Source: JAFAXD01 sp963760435 (GTDB taxonomy: Bacteria > Pseudomonadota > Alphaproteobacteria > Rhizobiales > Xanthobacteraceae). From it: a stretch of DNA of 64,000 bases. Positions within the stretch are counted from its first letter, which is position 1. Each line of letters begins with the position of its first letter. The stretch is taken from NCBI GenBank assembly GCA_963760435.1, contig CAVXDE010000027.1, forward strand, positions 186,001 through 250,000. The letters run 5' to 3'. The position numbers were made by a program, and so were the translations under genes. The notes below the pieces were generated by a model. It did not search any database and was not told the DNA's origin. It saw nothing but the letters and a program-made list of their open reading frames with translations. Positions 43,895 through 54,098 of the stretch are shown piece after piece.

Positions 43895-44478
43895 GTCATC
43901 TATGCAGACGAGCGTCACCTATGTGGGAGGGCCATCGAAGGGACATTGCGTCTTCCGCGTGCTGCGATCCGCATGTCATGTGGCAGTCGTCATCTATGCC
44001 AAAGATCAACAGCTTAGCACAGCAACTAGGAGGGTGGCGGCCTCCCGGTCCGGCGCATCGGGCACATCAGACAAGACAAGCTTGATCGCCGGGGGCGTCA
44101 CCTATGGCAAATTTGTCATCTATGGCGCGGTTTGTCATGTATGGATGGATCGTACCCACGCGCCCCGCGGCCACCCTGCTCCAAACACTCCAGCGGAATG
44201 CAAATAAGCGGACGTTCGGATGGATCCGTCATCTATGCCGAGTTCTGTCACCTATGGCAGATATCAAAGACTTAGCCGAAGGCAGAGCTGGAGAATTCGT
44301 CGACAGGGGCGAGCCCCCTTCGCAGCAGGGGCAGCAAAATCCGTGTGCGTGCTGTTCGACGTCATCTTTGCGCCGCCCGTCATCTATGCGAGCTCCGTCA
44401 TCAATGACGTGACCACCCCGCGAAGCGTCGTCGGGAATTGTAGAAGGAATGTCATGTATGGCAAATCTGTCACCTATG
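43895..44478 (+). repeat. irregular array of GTCAYSTATG motifs
   Basis: Fourteen copies, three of them variants, of a 10-base motif, starting at 43895, 43914, 43975 (variant), 43989, 44097, 44115, 44134, 44228, 44247, 44361 (variant), 44379, 44397 (variant), 44451 and 44469. They cluster as pairs or triples mostly 18-19 bases apart, separated by 50-115 bases. Several pairs are followed by ATCAAAGACTTA-like sequence. The reading frame is not maintained. The array begins after the repeat at 43636 and ends 28 bases past the mccB stop. Confidence 0.7.
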
Positions 44479-44506
44479 GCGAAAATCAAGGACTTACGTC
44501 CCTCCC

Positions 44507-46114
44507 CTACATCCGGAACACGCCCCAGCGGGTCTCAGGGACCGGTGCATTGAGGGCAGCGGAAAACGCCAGTGCCAGCACCCGGCGGGTCTCCTGCGGC
44601 GTAATGATGCCGTCGTCCCACAGCCGGGCGGTCGCGTAGTAAGGATTGCCTTCCGCCTCGTATTGCTCGCGGATCGGCTGCTTGAACTCCTCCTCCTCGA
44701 CCTCGCTCCAGCTGCCGCCGCCTGCCTCGATGCCCTCGCGCTTGACGATCGCCAGTACGCTCGCCGCCTGCTCGCCCCCCATGACGGAGATGCTGGCATT
44801 GGGCCACATGAACAGGAACCGCGGACCGTAGGCGCGGCCGCACATGCCGTAATTGCCGGCGCCGTAGGAGCCACCAATGATGACCGTGATCTTGGGAACC
44901 TGCGCGCAGGCGACCGCGGTGACCATCTTCGCCCCGTCCTTGGCAATTCCCCGCGCCTCGTATTCGCGCCCGACCATGAAGCCGACGATGTTTTGCAAAA
45001 AGAGCAGCGGCACACGCCGCTGGCAGCAGAGCTCGATGAAGTGCGTCGCCTTCAGGGCGGACTCCGAGAACAGGATCCCGTTGTTGGCCAGGATCCCGAC
45101 CGGCATCCCGTAGAGATGCGCAAAGCCGCACACCAACGTGGTGCCGTAGAGCGCCTTGAACTCGTCGAACTCGGAGCCATCGACGAGCCGCGCGATCACC
45201 TCGCGCGGATCGTATTGTTTCTTGAGATCGAACGGAACGATGCCGTCGAGCTCGGCCGGATCGTAGGCCGGCTCGGTCGGCGTGCGCAGCGGAACGTCCA
45301 CCCGCTTCAACGTGTTGAGATTGGCGATGATGCGGCGGGCGAGCGCCAACGCATGATGGTCATCGGCCGCGTAGTAGTCGGCAACACCCGACCTGCGCGC
45401 GTGCACGTCGGCGCCGCCCAGCTCCTCGGCCGTAACCTCTTCCCCGGTCGCGGCGCGCACCAGGGGCGGGCCACCGAGAAAGATCGTTCCCTGGTTGCGC
45501 ACGATGATGGTCTCGTCCGACATCGCTGGCACATAGGCGCCGCCCGCCGTGCACGAGCCCATCACCACGGCGACCTGCGGGATGCCGGCTGCCGAGAGCG
45601 TTGCCTGATTGTAGAAGATGCGGCCGAAGTGCTCGCGGTCGGGAAACACCTCGGTTTGATGCGGCAGGTTGGCGCCGCCGGAATCGACCAAATAGATGCA
45701 CGGCAGCCGGTTCTCGCGCGCGATTTCCTGCGCGCGCAAGTGTTTCTTCACCGTCATGGGAAAATAGGTGCCGCCCTTGATGGTCGAGTCGTTGCACACG
45801 ACCATGCACTCGCGGCCCTCGACGCGGCCGATCCCGGTGATCATGCCGGCGCCGTGGATGGCGTCGTCATAAAGACCATTTGCGGCGAGCGGCGAGAGCT
45901 CCAGAAACGGCGCGCCGGGGTCGAGCAAGGTCATGACGCGATCGCGCGGCAGCAACTTGCCGCGCGCGACATGCCGCTCTCGCGCGCGCGCCGGTCCGCC
46001 CAGCGCGGCTTCAGCCCGGCGCTTGTGCAACTCGTCAACCAGCGCCGCCATGGATCCCGCGTTGGCACGGAACTCGGCGCTCGAGCGATCGATGAGTGAC
46101 CTGATGGTTGGCAA
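44507..46114 (-). CDS. mccB: methylcrotonoyl-CoA carboxylase beta subunit
   Basis: 535 residues, full length. Carboxyltransferase halves are visible: NDSTIKGGTYFPMTVKKHL, LVDSGGANLPHQTEVFPD, GSCTAGGAYVPAMSDE; then NIVGFMVGREYEARGIAKDGAKMV, GGSYGAGNYGMCGRAYGPRFLFMWPNASISVMGG. This GANLPHQ/FMWPNA signature is typical of MCC beta in leucine degradation. It begins with TTG after GGGGGAA. The biotinylated alpha subunit and other liu genes are not in this window, so the partner must lie elsewhere. Confidence 0.92.
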   Translation of the reverse strand: MPTIRSLIDRSSAEFRANAGSMAALVDELHKRRAEAALGGPARARERHVARGKLLPRDRVMTLLDPGAPFLELSPLAANGLYDDAIHGAGMITGIGRVEGRECMVVCNDSTIKGGTYFPMTVKKHLRAQEIARENRLPCIYLVDSGGANLPHQTEVFPDREHFGRIFYNQATLSAAGIPQVAVVMGSCTAGGAYVPAMSDETIIVRNQGTIFLGGPPLVRAATGEEVTAEELGGADVHARRSGVADYYAADDHHALALARRIIANLNTLKRVDVPLRTPTEPAYDPAELDGIVPFDLKKQYDPREVIARLVDGSEFDEFKALYGTTLVCGFAHLYGMPVGILANNGILFSESALKATHFIELCCQRRVPLLFLQNIVGFMVGREYEARGIAKDGAKMVTAVACAQVPKITVIIGGSYGAGNYGMCGRAYGPRFLFMWPNASISVMGGEQAASVLAIVKREGIEAGGGSWSEVEEEEFKQPIREQYEAEGNPYYATARLWDDGIITPQETRRVLALAFSAALNAPVPETRWGVFRM

Positions 46115-46259
46115 GAAGTTCCCCCGCTGCTGCCTTGTACCTCAATAATGGGGTCCTATCGAGACTGAGGCGCAACTTCAACCGCCGGGCGCATCCCGGA
46201 ACCGCTTCTCCATCCCTTCGTTATCTGCCGAGGCGGATGGAACCGCGGAAGGGCCACAT

Positions 46260-46287
46260 CGCGCGACCTGAATTGTTAGGTCGCGCG
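46260..46287. promoter_or_regulatory. perfect 10-bp inverted repeat between mccB and DUF1236 gene
   Basis: CGCGCGACCT (46260-46269) and AGGTCGCGCG (46278-46287) are exact reverse complements with an 8-base loop. It lies in the shared upstream region of two divergent genes and has no T-run, so an operator is as likely as an RNA hairpin. Confidence 0.45.
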
Positions 46288-46391
46288 CGCAACCAAACGT
46301 GCAGGATCGTTCGGAACCAGCATTGGCAAAGCTCGTTGTCCCGGCGCCGGAGAAGCCGGTGCCGTGGGGCTGACGAGGAGAGAGCTTTCCA

Positions 46392-47300
46392 ATGAGGAGC
46401 AAATTGTTGGTTTCAACGGCTGCCGCGGCGTGCCTGGTACTGGGCGCAGCCGTGGCATCCGCACAAGGGCCAGGTGGTCAGGGTTCCAAACCCGAATCCG
46501 GGGCCGGCGCATCAGGCATGAGCCAAGGCGGCGCCAGCAGCGGCGGCATGAGCCGTGGCGGTAGCGCCGAGCACGGCAATGCCGGCGCCGCGTCGCAAAT
46601 GGATCGGGCGAGCAACCAGGGCGCTGCCGGCGAGAAGGGGGCCGCGAGCGAGAAAGGGGCGGCAAGCGACAAGTCTAGCCAGTCGGCTCAGTCGTCGGGC
46701 AGTCCGTCGGGTGCAGAGTCCAAATCACCGTCTGGGCAGCGCTCGCAAAGCTCGCAGGCGGATCGCGATCGTGGAATGGGAGCCAATGATCGCGACAAGA
46801 GCCAGAGCACGCAGGCGCAGCAAGGCGGTTCGCGCGCTGGGCAGAACGCGGCGCAGCAAAACACGCCGAGCAATCAGGGCAGCCAGGGGACGCAGACTGG
46901 TCAGGCCGGACGCGCCGGGACGGCTGGACAGTCCGGCACCACCACCGGTCAAGCCGGCACGACTGGTACAGCCGGCGCCGCCGGCCAGACCGGAACGTCG
47001 ACCGCGACGACAGGCGGCGTGGGCGGCGCAGCCGGTTCCAACGTCACGCTCAACACCGAGCAGAAGACGCGCATTCGCGAGACCGTGCTCAACGGCTCGA
47101 ACGTTCCGCGCGTCAACAACGTGAACTTCGCGCTCAACGTCGGCACCGTCGTTCCGCAGAACGTGCGCTTCGCCCCGCTTCCGCCGACGCTCGTCGAGAT
47201 CAATCCCGGCTGGCGAAGCTACGAGTACTTCGTCGTGCAGGAGGAGATCATCATCATCGACCCGCACTCGCGCCGGATCATCGCGGTGCTTCCGGTCTAG
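46392..47300 (+). CDS. DUF1236 domain protein, exported, low-complexity
   Basis: 302 residues. Signal SKLLVSTAAAACLVLGAAVASAQ, then a ~190-residue Gly/Ser/Gln/Thr-rich low-complexity stretch with many short GAAGEKGAAS- or GTTGQAG-like repeats. The C-terminal ~75 residues are the DUF1236 domain (RFAPLPPTLVEINPGWRSYEYF, IVVI-type end DPHSRRIIAVLP). Common in rhizobial periplasm and thought to be linked to envelope or stress; role unknown. GAGGAGAGAG precedes the ATG. Confidence 0.88.
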   Translation: MRSKLLVSTAAAACLVLGAAVASAQGPGGQGSKPESGAGASGMSQGGASSGGMSRGGSAEHGNAGAASQMDRASNQGAAGEKGAASEKGAASDKSSQSAQSSGSPSGAESKSPSGQRSQSSQADRDRGMGANDRDKSQSTQAQQGGSRAGQNAAQQNTPSNQGSQGTQTGQAGRAGTAGQSGTTTGQAGTTGTAGAAGQTGTSTATTGGVGGAAGSNVTLNTEQKTRIRETVLNGSNVPRVNNVNFALNVGTVVPQNVRFAPLPPTLVEINPGWRSYEYFVVQEEIIIIDPHSRRIIAVLPV

Positions 47301-47318
47301 CGCGAGACTTTCTTGGGA

Positions 47319-47446
47319 CCTCATCCTGAGGAGCACGCGGGCTACGCCCGCGTGCGTCTCGAAGGATGGCGACAGGCGAGGCTTTGCGTTGGGGCCGTCC
47401 TTCGAGACGCCTGGTCCCTGACGGGACCAGGCTCCTCAGGACGAGG
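47319..47446. repeat. nested palindromic REP-type repeat
   Basis: Two nested inverted pairs: CCTCATCCTGAGGAGC with GCTCCTCAGGACGAGG outside, and TCTCGAAGGATGG with CCGTCCTTCGAGA inside. This consensus is the common Hyphomicrobiales intergenic palindrome. It sits between convergent genes and could end both transcripts. Confidence 0.75.
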
Positions 47447-47455
47447 TTTGTTGTT

Positions 47456-48407
<952 letters not shown>

Positions 48408-48418
<11 letters not shown>

Positions 48419-49370
48419 CGCGCACTCCCTCGCTCTGGTCCTTGCGCTGGAAGTAGCGCGTGTAGATAGCCTCGAGGCTTGGCGCATCGACGGAGAGGCG
48501 CGAGAGCGCGCCGTCGGCCGCCACCACGGCGCGGGCCGCGTCCGGGCGCACGTCGCGTGTGGCGTTCAGGCGATAGCGGTCGCCGGTGCGCTGGACGGCG
48601 GTGACCCCCGGAACTGCGAGCAGCCGGGCCTCGAGATCGGCGCCCGGCGGCGCGACCGCGTCCACTTCGACGATGAACCCGGCGCCGAGCACTTCCTTGG
48701 CAAGCTGCGGCACGCTGCCCAGCAACACGATGCGCCCGGCCTGAAACAGGGCGACGCGATCGCACACCCGCTGCACCTGATCGAGCAGGTGCGAGGACAG
48801 GAGCACGGTCACGCCTTCGTGCTTGAGCTGTTCGATCAGGCCGAGGAAATCCACCGTGGCCTGCGGGTCGAGGCCGGACGTCGGCTCGTCCAGAATGGCG
48901 ATCTCCGCGCCCTTCATGACGATCTCGGCAAGGCCGAGCCGCTGGCGCATGCCGCGCGAGAACGTGCGCACACGCTTGTTGGCGACGTCCGCAAGCTTCA
49001 CGCGCTCAAGCGCGCTCATGATCCGGCGCTCGCGCTCGGCCGCCGGAAAGCCCATCAGCCGCGCCGTGTAGGCGAGGTTCTCGGCCGCGGTCAGGTAATC
49101 GTAGAACCCGACCGAGTCCGGGAGGTAACCGACGCGCCGCTTGACGGCGAGCGGCTCGCGCACCGGATTGTGCCCCAGTACGCGCACCTCGCCGCTCGTG
49201 ACCTCGGTCAGCCCGAGCATCATCAGGATGGTGGTGGTCTTGCCGGCCCCGTTGGGGCCGAGCAAGCCGAAGATCTCGCCTTTGCCGACATCGAAATTAA
49301 TGTCGTCAACGACGGTGGCGCGCCGGTAGCGCTTGGTCAGGCCGCGCGCCGTGATGACGTTGTCGGTCAT
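48408..49370 (-). CDS. ABC transporter ATP-binding protein
   Basis: 320 residues. Walker A GPNGAGKTT, ABC signature FSRGMRQRLGLAE and Walker B IAILDEPTSGLDP are intact, followed by SSHLL (H-loop). The C-terminal ~90 residues are the DUF-like extension seen in bacitracin/gliding-type exporters. Starts in a 4-base overlap with the stop of the NEW3-domain gene (49367/49370). With the permease it forms an ABC-2 exporter. Confidence 0.93.
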
Positions 49371-50527
49371 CGGCGTCCGAACCTCACCACTGCGCCAACC
49401 ATGATCAGCAGCGCCGCAGCGATGATGCCGACACCGGCGATGCCCCAGACCGTCGAGGTCACGACCTGCACCCGCACCTGGGAGGACGCAGTCTCGCCAC
49501 GCGAGGACGCGCGCAAGGTTGTTTGATAGTCGCCCGCCAGCGACTTCTCGGTCGGTGTGATCAGGGCTTGAGCCTCGGCGTCCTTGCCGGCCTCAATCTT
49601 GGCGATGGTCTTCGGGTTGAACTCGACCTTCCAGCCGCTCGGGGCGCTGCCGGAGAGCTCGACGTCATCCGCGGGCGCACTGCCGCTGTTGCTGATGATC
49701 ACCGGGAACGTCGCCTGCTGGCCGGCTTCGGCGCGCATGCTGAGCAGCCCATCACGGCCGGAGATCGTCAGACGCGGCTGGCCGATGATCTCGAGCGACA
49801 CGTCGGTCTTGGCGGTGGCGCCTTCGGCCGAAACCGTGACCGAGACCGGATAGGTGCCGGCGTCAACGGTCGACGGCGGCCGCACCTTCAGTTTGACGTC
49901 CTTCGACTTGCCGGCCTCGATCGCGACGGAGGACAGTTCCTGGCTGCCATAGGCCTCGGTGAACGAGGTCTCGAAGTTCTTCGGCGCTTGCGCGGCGAAG
50001 CTGACCGTGAGGTTGCGGCCGAAGTCGTTCTTGATGGTGAGCTGATATTCGAAGCTCGACTTGGAGGTGCCGCGCAGCGCCGGCAGCGCGGTGTCGACCT
50101 TGAGCTTGGCGGGCAGCTGCTGGGCGAGCGTTACGGCAATCGGCAGGGTCACGGTGTGCCCCTCGCCTTTCGCCTCAACGCTGAGCGTCTGCGTGCCCGA
50201 ACCGGCATTGGCGGGAACGTCGAGGCGCAGCTCCAGGCTCACCCCGCCGTCAGTCGCCGGCATCGCGGCAGCGACGGGCTGGCCGCCGCCGAGCAGGGTC
50301 GCGGTCCAGCCGCTGGGGACGCCAGTGACCGAAAGCTCCAGGCGCTCCGGCGCGACACCGTAGTTCTGCAGCTTGATTGGAATGTTCGCCGTGGTGCCCG
50401 GCTGAACCGAGACCGCCGGATAGTCGGCGAGCAGATAGAGGCCTTTCACGTCCGGCCGATCCGCCCCCCACGCGGCAGAGGCAACGCACAAGAATGCGGT
50501 AACGATCGCGAGCAAGCGAGCGCGCAT
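49367..50527 (-). CDS. NEW3-domain exported membrane-anchored protein
   Basis: 386 residues. Sec signal (ARLLAIVTAFLCVASAAWGA), then three Ig-like beta domains at ~30-130, 130-240 and 240-340 with NEW3 features (NIPIKLQNYGVAPERLELSVTGVPSGW, VSLELRLDVPANAGSGTQTL). A C-terminal helix (VWGIAGVGIIAAALLIMVGAVV) anchors it with the domains outside the cytoplasm. It begins the exporter operon and may gather or shape the substrate at the outer face; that is inferred from gene order. Confidence 0.8.
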   Translation of the reverse strand: MRARLLAIVTAFLCVASAAWGADRPDVKGLYLLADYPAVSVQPGTTANIPIKLQNYGVAPERLELSVTGVPSGWTATLLGGGQPVAAAMPATDGGVSLELRLDVPANAGSGTQTLSVEAKGEGHTVTLPIAVTLAQQLPAKLKVDTALPALRGTSKSSFEYQLTIKNDFGRNLTVSFAAQAPKNFETSFTEAYGSQELSSVAIEAGKSKDVKLKVRPPSTVDAGTYPVSVTVSAEGATAKTDVSLEIIGQPRLTISGRDGLLSMRAEAGQQATFPVIISNSGSAPADDVELSGSAPSGWKVEFNPKTIAKIEAGKDAEAQALITPTEKSLAGDYQTTLRASSRGETASSQVRVQVVTSTVWGIAGVGIIAAALLIMVGAVVRFGRR

Positions 50528-50752
50528 GGCAAAGTCTCTCCTTGGAACAATCCGAACTGTTATGCGGCCCCCGCCGGCGGATCGAACGGGGAAGCCCGTC
50601 GGCAGCCGGCCTTATACAGAACCTGCGCGTTTTTTGGAAATTTTTGGGCCATACGCGGAAAAGTGCCGCACCAAGTCGGTCGGCTGGCGTACCAGGCCAA
50701 GGGCCTGCCGGCGCGCTTTCCGTCCGCTTCTTTTAGTTGCTATCCTCTCAGC

Positions 50753-52444
50753 ATGTACGGACACAACCGCCGCATGAGCGGGGCGCAATGCCTCGCCGAG
50801 ATGCTCGCCGCCTACGGCGTCACCCACGTGTTCATGGTGCCGGCCGTGTTGCGCCGCACACTCGCCGAGATGGAACGGCGGACCGCGATCGCGCGTATCC
50901 ATGCCCATGGGGAAAAGGCCGCCGCCTACATGGCGGACGGCTACGCCCGCGCCTCCGGCAAGCCGGGCATCTGCATGGCGCAGGTGATCGGCGCGCTCAA
51001 TCTGGCCGCGGGCCTGCGGGACGCCCACCTCGCCCACTCGCCGGTGATCGCTTTCACCGGCGGTCGCGAGCCGGCGACCAAGTTCCGCAAGGTCTATCAG
51101 GAGGTCGATGACGTGCCGGCGTTCGAGCCGGTCACCAAGTTCAACGCAACCGTCGACGACGTGACACGCTTTCCCGACATGGTGCGGCAGGCGTTCCGGG
51201 TCGCGGTGAGCGGCACACCGGGCCCCGTGCACCTGCAGTTTCGCGGCAACGAAGGCCAGGTCGATGCCGATGAAGCCGAGCTCGAGCCGCTGGTCGAGCC
51301 AGGGTTCGCGCGCGTGCCGCCGTTTCGCCCTTCGCCGGATCCGGCGAGCGTCTCAGCCGCGCTGGCGCTGCTGCAGCAGGCTGAGCGCCCGGTCATTGTC
51401 GCCGGTGGCGGCGTGCGCACATCCGGAGCCGGCCTCGAGCTCGCGGCCCTCGCAGACGCCTTGCAGATCCCGGTCGCAACCTCGCTCAACGGCAAGGATT
51501 CGATCCCGGGCACGCACCCGCTCGCCATTGGGGTCGTCGGAACCTATTCGCGCGAGAGCGCCAACCGCGTCGTCAATCGCGCCGACCTCGTCTGCTTCAT
51601 CGGCACTGAGACCGGGGGCATGACGACGCATTTCTGGGCGGTGCCGAAGATCGGCACGCCGGCGATCCAGATCGACATCAACCCCGAAGCGCTGGGCCGC
51701 AATTATCCGCTGCAAGCGACCGTGCTGGGCGACGCCAAGCTCGCGCTGGCTGCCTTGCTGGCGCAGGCCGATCGCTCAACCGCGGACAAGCGCAAAGCCT
51801 GGGTCGCCGAAGCGCAGGCGCTCTGCGCCGCGTGGGCCAAGACCTACGCGCCGATGCTGACATCGGATGCGGTGCCGATCCGGCCTGAGCGTATGTGCCA
51901 CGAGCTCACGCGCCACATGCCGGACAACGCCATCGTGGTGGTCGACACCGGACATGCCGGCATGTGGATGGGCGGCATGTTCGATCTCACAAGCCCCGGC
52001 CAGAGCTACATGCGCAGCGCCGGTCATCTCGGCTGGGCGTTTCCGGCCGGCATCGGCGCCAAGTGCGCCTGTCCGGACCGGCCGGTTGTTGTGTTCACGG
52101 GTGATGCCGGGTTCTGGTACCACATCGCCGAGATCGAGACGGCGGCGCGCTGGGGCATCGGCTCAATCACGATCGTCAACAACAACGGCGGCGGCAACCA
52201 ATCCAAGCGCGGCTTCGATCGGGCTTATGGGGGTACGCAAACAGAGCAGGCGCGCGAGCTGTGGACTTACCGCAAGGTCAACTTCGCCCGCATCGCCGAG
52301 GAGATGGGCGCGGTCGGGCTGCGCGTCGAGCGCGCGAGCGAGTTCGCGCCGGCGTTGGCCAAGGCGCTCACTGTGCAAGGCCGCCCCGTGGTGATCGATG
52401 TGGTGACCGACATCGAGGCGATTGCGCCGGCGACCGTGACGTGA
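50753..52444 (+). CDS. thiamine pyrophosphate-dependent enzyme (acetolactate synthase-like)
   Basis: 563 residues. The N-terminal Pyr domain has RIHAHGEKAAAYMADGYARASGKPG with the TPP-activating Glu. The C-terminal PP domain has GDAGFWYHIAEIETAARWG and NNNGGGNQ, the metal/TPP motif G-D-x-x-(n)-N. A middle domain is between (IVAGGGVRTSGAGLELA). It resembles large acetolactate synthase and other decarboxylases, without the usual AHAS small subunit nearby, so the substrate is open. ATG 50753 or 50774 are both possible. Followed by a Nudix gene with no gap. Confidence 0.87.
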   Translation: MYGHNRRMSGAQCLAEMLAAYGVTHVFMVPAVLRRTLAEMERRTAIARIHAHGEKAAAYMADGYARASGKPGICMAQVIGALNLAAGLRDAHLAHSPVIAFTGGREPATKFRKVYQEVDDVPAFEPVTKFNATVDDVTRFPDMVRQAFRVAVSGTPGPVHLQFRGNEGQVDADEAELEPLVEPGFARVPPFRPSPDPASVSAALALLQQAERPVIVAGGGVRTSGAGLELAALADALQIPVATSLNGKDSIPGTHPLAIGVVGTYSRESANRVVNRADLVCFIGTETGGMTTHFWAVPKIGTPAIQIDINPEALGRNYPLQATVLGDAKLALAALLAQADRSTADKRKAWVAEAQALCAAWAKTYAPMLTSDAVPIRPERMCHELTRHMPDNAIVVVDTGHAGMWMGGMFDLTSPGQSYMRSAGHLGWAFPAGIGAKCACPDRPVVVFTGDAGFWYHIAEIETAARWGIGSITIVNNNGGGNQSKRGFDRAYGGTQTEQARELWTYRKVNFARIAEEMGAVGLRVERASEFAPALAKALTVQGRPVVIDVVTDIEAIAPATVT

Positions 52445-52909
52445 ATGGCGCGCAAGGCAGAGATCAGCGCCGGCATCCTGGTCTATCGCGAGACGAACGG
52501 TGCGCTTGAGGTTCTGCTCGCGCACCCGGGCGGGCCGCTCTGGGCGCGCAAGGACGAGGGTGCGTGGACCATCCCTAAAGGGCTGGTCGAGCCCGGTGCC
52601 GACCTGCTCGCCACTGCCCAGCGCGAGTTCACCGAAGAAACCGGGTTTGTGGCCGATGGTCCCTTTGTTCCGTTGGCAGCCGTGCGGCAGACCAGCGGCA
52701 AGATCGTCCACGCCTTCGCCTGCCGCGGCGATTTCGATGCTGCAAAACTGATCAGCAACACCTTCGAGATCGAGTGGCCGCCGCGCTCCGGCCGCCGCCG
52801 GCAATTTCCTGAAGTTGATCGCGCGGCCTGGTTTGATCACGCGACCGCGCGCGAGAAGCTCATCGCCTATCAGCGCCCATTCCTGATCGAGCTGGAGAAG
52901 ATGTTGTAG
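52445..52909 (+). CDS. Nudix hydrolase
   Basis: 154 residues. The box reads G-L-V-E-P-G-A-D-L-L-A-T-A-Q-R-E-F-T-E-E-T-G-F: it keeps R-E-x-x-E-E, but the first Glu of the consensus (after G-x5) is Ala. Metal ligands are in REFTEE, so activity is likely. Flanks ISAGILVYRETN and PEVDRAAWF are normal for MutT-like enzymes. The start codon follows the TPP gene's stop directly, which suggests co-transcription. The substrate is not evident. Confidence 0.87.
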   Translation: MARKAEISAGILVYRETNGALEVLLAHPGGPLWARKDEGAWTIPKGLVEPGADLLATAQREFTEETGFVADGPFVPLAAVRQTSGKIVHAFACRGDFDAAKLISNTFEIEWPPRSGRRRQFPEVDRAAWFDHATAREKLIAYQRPFLIELEKML

Positions 52910-52912
52910 TTG

Positions 52913-53587
52913 CTACAACTCTTCCCGCATCACTACGGGCCAATCTGGCTCGTCCTCCGGGAGCTCCCAAGGTTCCTTGAGCGCGGCGGTGCGCCACTCG
53001 GTCCAGGCTGGCAGCGCCATGATGGCCTGCATGTAGGCACGTGACGCCGGACCGAGATCCACCGCGTAGGTGTGGAACCGCGACACCACCGGCACATACA
53101 TCGCATCAGCTACGGTGAAGTGACCAAACAGGAACGGGCCGCCGGCGCCAAAGCGCGCGCGGCAGTCGGTCCACATGGTGTCGATGCGGCGCACATTGGC
53201 CAGCGTCTCGTCATCGAGCGCCAGCTTCTTCACCGGCCGCCACAGGTTCATCGGACACTTGCGCCGCAACGGCAGGAAGGCGGCGTGCATTTCGTTGGCG
53301 ATGGCGCGCGCGTGCGCACGGGCGGCAGGGTCGCTGGGCCACAGCTTGGCTTGGGGGAACTTCTCCGCCACGTATTCAAGGATCGCGAGCAATTCCCACA
53401 CGTGGATATCGCCATCGACCAAGGTGGGGACCTTACCGGTGCCCGACACCTGCAGCAGCCGCTGCTTGAAGTCCGGCGCGTTGAGCGAGATCACTTCCTC
53501 ATCGAACGCGAGGCCCGCGACCTTCATGGCGATCCACGGCCGCCATGACCACGACGAATAATTCTTGTTGCCCAGGATCAGTTTCAT
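52913..53587 (-). CDS. glutathione S-transferase family protein
   Basis: 224 residues. N-terminal thioredoxin-like domain (LILGNKNYSSWSWRPWIAMK with the catalytic Ser region; GTGKVPTLVDGDIHVWELLAILEYVAE with the cis-Pro and glutathione-gamma-Glu site), then the helical C-terminal domain (GGPFLFGHFTVADAMYVPVVSRF). Members detoxify or isomerise with glutathione. It is the last gene of a minus-strand run from cysS. Confidence 0.9.
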   Translation of the reverse strand: MKLILGNKNYSSWSWRPWIAMKVAGLAFDEEVISLNAPDFKQRLLQVSGTGKVPTLVDGDIHVWELLAILEYVAEKFPQAKLWPSDPAARAHARAIANEMHAAFLPLRRKCPMNLWRPVKKLALDDETLANVRRIDTMWTDCRARFGAGGPFLFGHFTVADAMYVPVVSRFHTYAVDLGPASRAYMQAIMALPAWTEWRTAALKEPWELPEDEPDWPVVMREEL

Positions 53588-53611
53588 GGCGATGCGTTGT
53601 CCAACAAATAC

Positions 53612-54028
53612 TCAGACGGATTTCGCTTTACTATCCAGATCGACCGGGCCGCCGGCCGTTTTCCAGGCGCCGAAACCGCCGCGGATATGGGCGACCGGGC
53701 GCAAGCCCATGCGTTGCGCGGTCTGGGCGGAAAGCGCAGAGCGCGCACCGGCGGCGCAGAAGAAAATGAAGCGCTTGTCCTGCGCGAATTCCGCCTTGTG
53801 ATATTTGCTCTGCGGATCGATCCAGAACTCCAGCATGCCGCGCGGACAGTGAAACGCGCCCGGCATGCGGCCGTCGCGTCCGAGCTCGCGAATGTCGCGC
53901 AGATCAACGAACACGACGTCGTCACGGCCGTGCAGCTTGATCGCTTCGGCAACGTCCAGCGTCTCAACCTCATTCTCCGCGGCCTTGACCATATCGTCCG
54001 CGTGGACCGTGATCGTCTGCGCCATCAC
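53612..54028 (-). CDS. rhodanese-like protein
   Basis: 138 residues, a single rhodanese domain. The active-site loop is FFCAAGARS with C91 as the sulfur-accepting Cys; VVFVDLRDIRELGRDGRMPGAFHCPRGMLEF is the CH2A-type segment. The substrate loop GGFGAWKTAGGPV is intact. Cytosolic sulfur transfer; partner unknown. Lies 24 bases from the GST gene. Confidence 0.9.
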   Translation of the reverse strand: MMAQTITVHADDMVKAAENEVETLDVAEAIKLHGRDDVVFVDLRDIRELGRDGRMPGAFHCPRGMLEFWIDPQSKYHKAEFAQDKRFIFFCAAGARSALSAQTAQRMGLRPVAHIRGGFGAWKTAGGPVDLDSKAKSV

Positions 54029-54098
54029 AACCTCCCGTTTTTGCGCTGGGGTTGTAACCCGGCGGGAGCCGGATCGTCATCAGGAAATGCGTCAAGTC

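Noticed and set aside
43895..44478. CRISPR array
   Set aside because: The repeat is only 10 bases, spacings are irregular and no cas gene is present.
44663..46099. 478-codon plus-strand frame
   Set aside because: Antisense to mccB, which has full domain support; the plus frame has no recognisable motif.
49523..50752. Upstream extension of the TPP enzyme frame
   Set aside because: Lies antisense to the NEW3 gene and has no matching domain; the TPP gene begins at 50753.
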